This document shows positions 1-6,662 of a stretch of 23,607 nucleotides of DNA, piece by piece. The position numbers and the translations under genes were made by a program. The stretch comes from SKVR01 sp037441525 (GTDB lineage: Bacteria; Bacteroidota; Bacteroidia; Bacteroidales; UBA7960). Each line of letters begins with the position of its first letter. Position 1 is the first letter of the stretch. The notes beneath the pieces were generated by a model that saw only the letters and a list, made by a program, of their open reading frames with translations, was not told the DNA's origin and made no database searches. The stretch spans positions 1 through 23,607 of the forward strand of contig JBBISA010000062.1 of assembly GCA_037441525.1 (NCBI GenBank). Direction: 5' to 3'.

Positions 1-1300
1 TATATTCCTGAATATACTGAAACATCTGGGGCATGGTACGCAGGGCAGGAGCCAGAGCAACTGCAATGATCAGAGCCACAATAACCGAAATACGACCAAC
101 GCCTACCAGGTCGCTGCCATCGGTCCGCTTAGAAATGTAAGGTTTATAAATATCCATGGTGAAAATTGTGGCAGTTGAGTTGAGCATAGATGCCAGTGAA
201 GAAACGATTGCCGCAGTCAAGGCTGCCACCACAAGGCCTTTAATGCCAGTTGGTATGAAAGTTTTAATGAGCCAGGGGTAGGAAATATCGTAATTGATAC
301 CCCCGCCAGTACGGGCAAAATCGGTCTGGATACCATCGATAACAACGGTACCGGCAGGTTGCATATACATTACATAGGCTATGATTCCGGGAATAACTAC
401 AAATATGGGGAGTAATAATTTCAGGAAGGCAGCAAAGGCAAGACCGTTCTGGGCTTCCTTCAGCGATTTTGCTGCCAGCGCCCTTTGAATAATATACTGG
501 TTGAAGCCCCAATAATACAGATTGGCTACCCATAATCCGCCAATGAGCACGCCAATACCAGGCAGATTGAGAAACTGAGGGTCATCGCGCTTCAATATCA
601 TATTAAATTTCTCGCCGGCCGTGGTGTATATATGATCTAATCCGGCAATAACACCGCCATCGGGAGTAACATGGTTAAGGGCAATTATGGTGGTGATAAA
701 ACCACCTACCACCAGTAACACCACCTGTATAACATCGGTCCAGGCTACTGCAGAAAGACCTCCCCAGATTGAGTATGCGGCAGCAAAAAGGGCCAGCCCG
801 ATAATGAAGTAAATAATGGTGGAGCCGTCACCAACTCCCAGAATAGTGTCAAGGGCCTTGGCACCCAGGAATAATACCGAAGTAAGATTCACGAAAATGA
901 ACAGGGCCACCCAGAATATAGCAAGGATGGTTTTTAGATTGGTATTGAAACGCTTTTCTATAAATTGTGGTATAGTAAACAATCCCTGTTTTATAAATAC
1001 CGGCAGGAAGAATTTGGCCACAATGACAAGGGTAATGGCTGCCATCCATTCGTAGGAAGCAATGGCAAGGCCAATGGCAAACCCTGAACCCGACATGCCA
1101 ATAAACTGTTCGGCTGAAATATTGGCTGCGATCAACGAAGCCCCGATAGCCCAGAAGGGAAGGCTTTTCCCTGCAAGGAAATAATCTTCGGCGCTTTTCT
1201 TTACGCCTTTCTTTGTGCGCGATACCCAGAGACCAACCGACAGGATCAGTATGCCGTATGCCGCAAATATCAGGTAATCTAATGTGTGAAATGTACCCAT
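1..1300 (-). CDS. Na+/sugar symporter, SSS (SGLT) family, C-terminus beyond the window
   Basis: Inner-membrane sodium-driven sugar importer. I translated 433 residues from the ATG at 1300 to the window edge without a stop; family members run to about 530-550 residues, so roughly 100 C-terminal residues are missing. The protein closely resembles Vibrio vSGLT as I remember it: a first helix followed by GLWVSR (23-28), EDYFLAGKSLP (38-48), the unwound TM1 segment AANISAEQFIG (58-68) that carries Na+ and sugar ligands, SYEWM (82-86), WVANLYYWGFNQY containing the tyrosine gate, and VSSLASMLNSTA with the paired serines of the Na+ site. The visible part ends at FQYIQEY, which carries a sugar-contact glutamine. 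One vSGLT sugar-contact serine, just after YEWM, is alanine here, so the preferred sugar may differ. It lies 80 bp downstream of the nucleotidyltransferase gene and may be cotranscribed with it. Confidence 0.93.
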   Translation of the reverse strand, partial: MGTFHTLDYLIFAAYGILILSVGLWVSRTKKGVKKSAEDYFLAGKSLPFWAIGASLIAANISAEQFIGMSGSGFAIGLAIASYEWMAAITLVIVAKFFLPVFIKQGLFTIPQFIEKRFNTNLKTILAIFWVALFIFVNLTSVLFLGAKALDTILGVGDGSTIIYFIIGLALFAAAYSIWGGLSAVAWTDVIQVVLLVVGGFITTIIALNHVTPDGGVIAGLDHIYTTAGEKFNMILKRDDPQFLNLPGIGVLIGGLWVANLYYWGFNQYIIQRALAAKSLKEAQNGLAFAAFLKLLLPIFVVIPGIIAYVMYMQPAGTVVIDGIQTDFARTGGGINYDISYPWLIKTFIPTGIKGLVVAALTAAIVSSLASMLNSTATIFTMDIYKPYISKRTDGSDLVGVGRISVIVALIIAVALAPALRTMPQMFQYIQEY

Positions 1301-1380
1301 TTGGTTTTGAATTTAAGTGAATAATTGGCCGGGAGTTTCATCCCGTGTCTGTTATCGAATTGATTATGATTATACTTTGC

Positions 1381-2289
1381 TCAGGACCATAGTTTTACAG
1401 GATAAGCGCCGGTGGCGTATAATGTCTGCAGGTTTTCGAGTACCATTTTTTTATCCTCGGTATAGGTTACACCAAACCATTTAGCATCACTTTGCAGCAA
1501 TTTTACCCTTGCAGCTCCTTCCTTAATAAGCTCATCCAATAGGGTTGGCGTGTAAATCTCTGATTTTGGTTCATGAATACGATCGGCAAGGAAACTTTTG
1601 AACTTCTCTTCAATAATACCGAAAAGGCTTGGGTTAAAAGCCCATATATTCATCGACACCAGTACATCGGGTTCAAGGGTAATTGTACCATCTGCTTTAT
1701 GGCTTACGATGGTGCCATCTGCAATCTTTTCGATGTTGAACTGTTCATCAACCGACTCAAGGTAGCCCTGCTGATTTGCCGAGCATATTGCGCGGGTAAC
1801 GGTGCCGTGTTCAGAAAGGGTTTTGTCGAGCCGATATCCGCAAATAGCATAATTGCTGCTGCTTTTACCAGGGTTTTGCATAATATGGCTGGCCAGGGTT
1901 TCATAGGCTTCCTTTCCGTAAAAATCGTCGGCATTAATTACCACAAAAGGTTCTTTCACGATATGGCGTGCCACCCATATAGCATGGGCAGTACCCCACG
2001 GTTTGGTTCGTCCTTCCGGACATGTGAACCCTTCAGGCAGCATATCGAGCTCCTGGTAAGCAATTTCGTAAGGAACATGGTTCAAAAATCGATCGGCAAA
2101 TACTTCCATGAAGTCGTTTTCAATACTTTTCCTGATTATGAATACCACCTTGCCAAATCCGGCACGCTTGGCATCGAATACCGAGTAATCGATTATTGTT
2201 TCGCCATGGGGCCCCAGCTTATCGACTTGCTTCAGACCTCCATAGCGGCTGCCCATACCGGCAGCAAGAATTAAGAGTGTTGGTTTCAT
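1381..2289 (-). CDS. Sugar-phosphate nucleotidyltransferase (NTP_transferase fold)
   Basis: Cytoplasmic enzyme expected to join a sugar 1-phosphate to an NTP, giving an NDP-sugar and pyrophosphate. The 302-residue protein starts with the signature LILAAGMGSRYGGLKQ (5-21), the nucleotide-binding loop with its conserved Arg and Lys. GTAHAIW (99-105) and INADDFYG (118-125) follow, the latter giving the metal-binding aspartate. I chose the ATG at 2289 because the signature normally lies within the first 10 residues; an in-frame ATG at 2343 would add 18 unconserved residues. There is no left-handed beta-helix acyltransferase domain, so it is not a full GlmU. The gene lies between the GntR-type repressor (96-bp gap) and the symporter (80-bp gap). 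No sugar kinase to supply a 1-phosphate is visible; one may lie beyond the left edge. The sugar and base specificity cannot be told from sequence. Confidence 0.85.
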   Translation of the reverse strand: MKPTLLILAAGMGSRYGGLKQVDKLGPHGETIIDYSVFDAKRAGFGKVVFIIRKSIENDFMEVFADRFLNHVPYEIAYQELDMLPEGFTCPEGRTKPWGTAHAIWVARHIVKEPFVVINADDFYGKEAYETLASHIMQNPGKSSSNYAICGYRLDKTLSEHGTVTRAICSANQQGYLESVDEQFNIEKIADGTIVSHKADGTITLEPDVLVSMNIWAFNPSLFGIIEEKFKSFLADRIHEPKSEIYTPTLLDELIKEGAARVKLLQSDAKWFGVTYTEDKKMVLENLQTLYATGAYPVKLWS

Positions 2290-2385
2290 CGGTAAATAAT
2301 TTGTTTTATCAGGTCGGATGGAACTCGCATGATGATTTTTCATCCGTGTTTGCTTTTATCGAATCATGCTCGTTTCATAGATTAG

Positions 2386-3399
2386 TTATAACGATCCACG
2401 AATAATTAATGATGATGGATTTTTTATATCGATCAAAGATCTGTCGGAAACCATGGCAGCAAGCGTTTTACCCATTTGCTTAAAGTCGGTTGAAATGGTT
2501 GTAATGCCATTGTTTCCTGCCACCTCTTTAAGGGGTTTATCGTTGTAGGAAACAATGCCAATGCTTACCCCTGGTTTCAGTCCTTTTTTGGCTGCTTCCT
2601 TCATAAGCCAAACCAGATCTCTGTCATCGGTAACAATGTAAGCTTCGCCACCTTTGATGGAGCGCCCTTTTAGTTTATGAATGATTTCATGGCTAACTTT
2701 ATTCTCGTTACAGTATCTCTCAAATCCCATCCATTGCCCTTCGGGCTCTTTTCCGCCCGGATGTACCATGATAAGACGGTTATATTTCATTAAAAGTTCC
2801 TTCCCTGACAACAATGCCTGGTAGGTGTCGGCTTCAAAGTCCTGGTAAATGGCCGGGTAAACGCCCCTTAAATCATCGGGGAGTTGATCAAGAATAATAA
2901 CCCTGCCCGAAAGTTGCTCCAACACAGGCAAAGTATTTTTAAAACGGGCAGGCATTACAACGAAAGTGGTGTAATTTCCTTTTGCCTCGGCAATAAGTTG
3001 ATCAAAAACCCGACGGTTAAAATAATGGAAGTAAATATCGGCGCTTGCTTCAGGGGGAAGGTTTTCAAGGAAAGAGTTATAAAGGTCTTCCTTGAACGAA
3101 TTGAGCTCATCAAAAAGCAGAAAAATATTATTGGTAAGCTGGATGTTGGTAGTCGAAACATAGAACCCCTTACCAGGTGCAGAGGCGATAATGCCCAACG
3201 ATTTCAGTTCATTGTAGGCAATTACTACCGTATCGCGCGATAATTTCCAGTTGTGGCAAATAGTATTAATTGATGGAATTTTATCGCCGGTTTTCAATAA
3301 TCCGCTATCAATGGCTTTCATCACTGATAGTACTATCTGCCGGTATTTCGAAACGGCAGATTCAGTGTCAATTGATATAATATCGGTAAGTATAGCCAT
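2386..3399 (-). CDS. GntR-type transcriptional regulator with LacI-like sugar-sensor domain
   Basis: Likely DNA-binding repressor or activator that responds to a sugar. The 337-residue protein has an N-terminal GntR winged helix-turn-helix (about 15-82: KYRQIV, GDKIPSINTI, LSRDTVVIAYNEL, GKGFYV). It is joined to a periplasmic-binding-protein-like effector domain (about 92-337) with a LacI-type ending, where GVSIGIVSYND is followed by ITTISTDFKQMG and LIIRGSL. This fusion is common in Bacteroidota; the fucose regulator of Bacteroides thetaiotaomicron is a known example. I chose the ATG at 3399. The reading frame extends upstream to a TTG at 3435, but that would translate a pentanucleotide repeat and adds nothing conserved. 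It probably controls the symporter/nucleotidyltransferase group, the epimerase, or itself. It follows the galM terminator, so it should have its own promoter, although I found no good -7 box. Confidence 0.88.
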   Translation of the reverse strand: MAILTDIISIDTESAVSKYRQIVLSVMKAIDSGLLKTGDKIPSINTICHNWKLSRDTVVIAYNELKSLGIIASAPGKGFYVSTTNIQLTNNIFLLFDELNSFKEDLYNSFLENLPPEASADIYFHYFNRRVFDQLIAEAKGNYTTFVVMPARFKNTLPVLEQLSGRVIILDQLPDDLRGVYPAIYQDFEADTYQALLSGKELLMKYNRLIMVHPGGKEPEGQWMGFERYCNENKVSHEIIHKLKGRSIKGGEAYIVTDDRDLVWLMKEAAKKGLKPGVSIGIVSYNDKPLKEVAGNNGITTISTDFKQMGKTLAAMVSDRSLIDIKNPSSLIIRGSL

Positions 3400-3400
3400 A

Positions 3401-3420
3401 ACTGTACTGTACTGTTCTGT
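3401..3420 (-). repeat. Pentanucleotide tandem repeat (ACTGT x3 plus TCTGT) at the regulator's translation start
   Basis: Three perfect ACTGT units and one TCTGT unit lie directly against the ATG of the GntR-type gene, where the ribosome binding site would normally be. On the coding strand it reads as ACAGA followed by ACAGT repeats. It could be an autoregulatory operator or a slippage-prone tract that changes leader spacing; neither is shown. Confidence 0.6.
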
Positions 3421-3499
3421 TTGGCAATAATACAAATAAAAATTTCATTTTGCATTCATTAGGAAAAATTATTTTCAGATTTAACATTATCCCCTAAAA

Positions 3500-3531
3500 A
3501 AAGCCCCTGCATTTAAAACTGCAGAGGCTTT
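3500..3531 (-). terminator. Rho-independent terminator of the aldose epimerase gene
   Basis: A 12-bp stem with one mismatch (AAAGCCCCTGCA at 3500-3511 against TGCAGAGGCTTT at 3520-3531) and an 8-nt loop. On the minus strand it is followed by a run of seven T. It lies 39 bp past the galM stop and before the GntR-type gene, so it separates the two transcripts. Confidence 0.85.
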
Positions 3532-3570
3532 CAGATGAGATTTTATTTGTTTATCAGTAGTTTCCCGAAA

Positions 3571-4755
3571 TTAAAGTACATCCTTTTCGGTAGCTACACC
3601 AAACACCATTTTGGTAACCTGACGATAGGTTTCGCCGGGCCGCAACACGGTCGATGGGAAATCGGGCTGGTTGGGGCTGTCGGGGAAATGCTGTGTTTCG
3701 AGGCAGAATGATGACCTGAAGGGATAAGGTTGACCTCGTTTCCCGGTTTCGGTGCCGTTGAGGAAGTTGCCACTGTAAAACTGGATGCCGGGTTCGGTGG
3801 TATAAATATCCATTTTACGGCCGGTTACAGGTTCGATAACACTTGCGGCAAACTGGGGTTCGCCTGTAGCCGATTCCACTTTGTTAAGCACATAGTTATG
3901 GTCATAGCCAAGTCCGAAAAAAAGTTGCTGGTGGTTGTCGTTAATGCGGGCACCAATGGGGGTATAGGCTCTGAAATCGAAGGGTGTTCCTTCGACAGGA
4001 ACTAACACTCCCGCCGGGATAAGATGCTGGTTAACAGGGGTGTAGTAATCGGCATTGATCAGCAGCAGATGGTCGAGAATGATAGATTCGCCTTCGCCTG
4101 CAAGGTTATAAAAGGCATGATTGGTTAGGTTCAATATGGTGGGCTTGTCGGTGGTGGCTTCGTATTCAATAACCAGTTCGTTGGCTTCTGTTAATGAATA
4201 ATAAACTGTTACATTAAGATTTCCCGGGTACCCTTCTTCACCATCAGCTGATAGATATGTGAGTTTGAGTTTGTTGGCTGCCACCATTTCTGCATCCCAC
4301 ACCACATTATGAAACCCGCCGGGACCGCCATGCAAATGGTTAGGGTTGTTGTTAATAGCAAGGTTGTATTCAATTCCGTCTATCGAAAAACGCCCTTTTG
4401 CAATGCGGTTGCCATAGCGGCCAATAAGAGAACCAAAATAGGGTTCGCGTGATGCAATGTACTCTCCAATGGTGTGATATCCGGTAACAATATCATCAAA
4501 AACATTGTTACGGTCAGGAGCCAAAAGGCTTACAATGCGACCGCCATAATTTGTTATGTCTACCCTTAAGCCGTTTTTGTTTTCGAGGGTATAAAGGGCT
4601 ACCGGTTTCCCGTTGTGTGTTGTGGCAAATTGTTCTGCATTGGGGAGTATGACCCCTTCGGCGAGTTTTCGTTCGGCGGCAGGTTTACAATAAGTTAGCA
4701 CAAAGATTGAAATCAATGCAATGGTGAAGGTTGAAACGTTTCTTAGCTTGTTCAT
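3571..4755 (-). CDS. galM: Aldose 1-epimerase (mutarotase), secreted lipoprotein form
   Basis: Interconverts alpha and beta anomers of free aldoses such as glucose, galactose, xylose or arabinose. The 394-residue protein carries a lipoprotein signal peptide with lipobox LTYC (Cys23), so it should act in the periplasm or at a membrane rather than in the cytoplasm. The family hallmarks are present: IGRYGNRIAKG (111-121), NHLHGG with His142, TNHAFYNLAG with His213, GYDHNYVL with Asp285, EPGIQFYSGN (321-330), and ETQHFPDSPN with Glu353. These match the two catalytic histidines, the substrate aspartate and the catalytic-base glutamate of the Lactococcus enzyme. Length fits the family once the signal peptide is counted. 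A 324-bp gap with a terminator separates it from the SusCD operon upstream, and it has its own terminator, so it is probably a single-gene transcript. It likely prepares sugar for the nearby SGLT-type symporter. Confidence 0.93.
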   Translation of the reverse strand: MNKLRNVSTFTIALISIFVLTYCKPAAERKLAEGVILPNAEQFATTHNGKPVALYTLENKNGLRVDITNYGGRIVSLLAPDRNNVFDDIVTGYHTIGEYIASREPYFGSLIGRYGNRIAKGRFSIDGIEYNLAINNNPNHLHGGPGGFHNVVWDAEMVAANKLKLTYLSADGEEGYPGNLNVTVYYSLTEANELVIEYEATTDKPTILNLTNHAFYNLAGEGESIILDHLLLINADYYTPVNQHLIPAGVLVPVEGTPFDFRAYTPIGARINDNHQQLFFGLGYDHNYVLNKVESATGEPQFAASVIEPVTGRKMDIYTTEPGIQFYSGNFLNGTETGKRGQPYPFRSSFCLETQHFPDSPNQPDFPSTVLRPGETYRQVTKMVFGVATEKDVL

Positions 4756-4933
4756 GTTTTTTGTTTTTGGGATGAATGGAAAATGGACTTAAAAAAACGG
4801 TTTAAAGTTAGGAAAATATGTTAACCCTTGCAGACGGGTAATTACATAAGATGCAAAATCAGGTTTATTTCATGCTCCGCAAAACCTGCCACCTTTTCGA
4901 GCAAACAAGGAATTCCATTTTCTGATTCCTGAA

Positions 4934-5005
4934 ATCCAAATTTGTCTTTATCCGTTTTTTTTAATAACAGTCATGAGAAAAAACGGCTAACGACAAATTT
5001 GGGAT
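4934..5005 (-). repeat. Imperfect inverted repeat containing dispersed repeat copy A
   Basis: The arms 4934-4960 and 4978-5005 pair over about 27 bp with two mismatches and one single-base gap (AAAAAACGG, TAA, then GACAAATTTGG shared), around a 17-bp centre. The 47 bp at 4958-5004 read on the minus strand match 20079-20125 on the plus strand at 43 positions. It lies just past the SusCD operon terminator. It may be a small palindromic mobile or REP-like element; no transposase is nearby. Confidence 0.75.
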
Positions 5006-5012
5006 AAAAAAC

Positions 5013-5040
5013 AAATGGCTGTCATTGCCGACAGCCATTT
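5013..5040 (-). terminator. Rho-independent terminator of the FAS1/SusC/SusD operon
   Basis: A perfect 11-bp stem (AAATGGCTGTC at 5013-5023 with its complement at 5030-5040) and a 6-nt loop, followed on the minus strand by TTTGTTTTTTA. It lies 39 bp after the stop of the last susD gene and marks the operon's end. Confidence 0.92.
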
Positions 5041-5079
5041 AGGATTAACTTGTTTTGAAAATAATAAATCAGGGGTTTT

Positions 5080-6642
5080 TTACTGCCATGGTAAATACCA
5101 GTTTGCCGGGGTCATTAATTTATTTCTGATGATTTCATATTGAGGAGTTCCTTTAAATTTTTCAGCCACCTTATCGGCCAGGTATTCAGGTTGATTGCGG
5201 CGGTTGGCAATGCGCACCAGGTCATCCCAGCGTTTCCCTTCAAAGGCAAGCTCAAGAGCTCTTTCAGCAATAATCATATCTTCAATAAATAGCATTCTGG
5301 CCTCACCTTCGAGAGCAGCAGGCACCTGACGTGGTCTTAAAGTAACCCTCCCACGAACACCACGATTTCTTGTCCATGTTGCCCAGGGAGCAGGTTTGGG
5401 ATTCATGCTGTTTATTCCTCCATTTACAAGATTAATGGCAATTGTTTGTGATGCCGGATCTCCAAGACGATTGAGTGCCTCCGCCAGTTTTAGATGAACA
5501 TCTGAAGCTCTCGAAATAATGATATCAGTACTGAATGGGTCTTTGCTATCAAAAGCATACTTTGTAATATGTGGGGCAAATATATGAGTAGATTCATCAA
5601 CTTGACCTATTATATTGAGCCCAAAGGTAGAACCAACCCCCCTCCAAATGTCTCCCGGAAGTGTGCCTTGTGCTGGTATCTGAACCATGAATGAATCCAT
5701 AAGTACCGGTGAGGGCATTACGGCATAGTGCAAATCATAGCCAAACCAATAGGCCAGCGGATTATACTGTCCTTCGCGAGATGCGTATGGCATGACAGCA
5801 AAAACCTCTGATGCTACAGATTCAGAATTAAGGAAAATTCCACTCCATGCTGCATTCTGTAATGACTGATCAATCTTATACATTACTTGATCATTCCCTC
5901 TACTCTCGCAGGCAATTTTCAAATATTCTACTGCTTTAGCGTAATCATTCTTTTCAAGGTATAATTCGCCCAATAGAGCCTTGTTGTTAACATAACCTGT
6001 TCCGACTTGAACCTCTTGGATTTTTGTAAATCTTGAGTCATGAATATAAGGCAATAACTGATTAATCAATGTATCAACCAAAGCATCCTTTGTTAGAATA
6101 GTTTGCTGAAGATTAGCAGGCAAAGAAGCAAGATTATCTGTAAAATAAACCGTTTGTCCATAAAGCCGCGCTATGGTAAGGTAAGTCCATGCCCGCATAC
6201 CAATCAGGGCACCTATTATCTGAGGGGCAATATTTTTATTGAATTTGGGGTCATTTTTACTAATCTTATCAATATGGGTAAGCACTTCATTTATATTGAC
6301 AATAGTTTTGTAAAGATCGGATGGGTCTGTAGCCTGACTCCCTCTGGTGTAAATATGAAGATTGATATCCCTCATCCATGATTCAGCGTTTTGTGTTGGC
6401 AGCATCATGTCAGAGCGAAGTCCGTCGAGCATAATAAGTCTTGGAAGTATGTTCTGCAATGGTGCTATTGCACCCCCTAAAGATGGCATAAGGTCATCAA
6501 AGGTTTTATAATGTTGGTCAGGGGTAATCCGGTCGCCGGCAGTATCGTTGAAGAAATCTTCGCTGCAGGCCTGGAAGATAAATAGCGCCATACCCAGTGC
6601 AACCAGGAAAAAGGATATATTATTTTTGAATGTCTTTTTCAT
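5080..6642 (-). CDS. SusD/RagB-family outer-membrane nutrient-binding lipoprotein (second pair)
   Basis: Surface lipoprotein expected to bind substrate and act as the lid of the SusC channel encoded 20 bp upstream. The 520-residue protein has a lipoprotein signal with lipobox FQAC (Cys26), an acidic start to the mature protein (SED), TPR-like helices including MRAWTYLTIARLYG (149-162), a further helix VHLKLAEALNRLG, and the C-terminal SusD signature ERALELAFEGKRWDDLVRIA (460-479). Length is typical. It starts at the ATG at 6642 and is the last gene of the six-gene operon, ending at the intrinsic terminator. Sequence differs clearly from the other SusD in the operon (11328-12782), so the two are not a recent duplication. 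Substrate unknown. Confidence 0.93.
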   Translation of the reverse strand: MKKTFKNNISFFLVALGMALFIFQACSEDFFNDTAGDRITPDQHYKTFDDLMPSLGGAIAPLQNILPRLIMLDGLRSDMMLPTQNAESWMRDINLHIYTRGSQATDPSDLYKTIVNINEVLTHIDKISKNDPKFNKNIAPQIIGALIGMRAWTYLTIARLYGQTVYFTDNLASLPANLQQTILTKDALVDTLINQLLPYIHDSRFTKIQEVQVGTGYVNNKALLGELYLEKNDYAKAVEYLKIACESRGNDQVMYKIDQSLQNAAWSGIFLNSESVASEVFAVMPYASREGQYNPLAYWFGYDLHYAVMPSPVLMDSFMVQIPAQGTLPGDIWRGVGSTFGLNIIGQVDESTHIFAPHITKYAFDSKDPFSTDIIISRASDVHLKLAEALNRLGDPASQTIAINLVNGGINSMNPKPAPWATWTRNRGVRGRVTLRPRQVPAALEGEARMLFIEDMIIAERALELAFEGKRWDDLVRIANRRNQPEYLADKVAEKFKGTPQYEIIRNKLMTPANWYLPWQ

Positions 6643-6662
6643 AGTATTTTAAAGTTTACCTG

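Larger units (their letters stand above)
4756..5079. other. Gene-free region between SusCD operon and galM
   Basis: This 324-bp stretch holds the operon terminator (5013-5040), a large inverted repeat (4934-5005), and then about 180 bp that should contain the galM promoter and leader. I found no perfect minus-strand TAnnTTTG box in it and no credible small gene. Confidence 0.6.

Noticed and set aside
1330..1345. Small hairpin CGGGA-GTTTCA-TCCCG before the symporter gene
   Set aside because: Only 5 bp of stem, no T-run, and of a size expected by chance; not enough to call a terminator or regulatory site.
1573..2274. 233-codon plus-strand open frame
   Set aside because: It lies fully antisense to the nucleotidyltransferase, whose motifs are clear; the antisense translation shows no domain.
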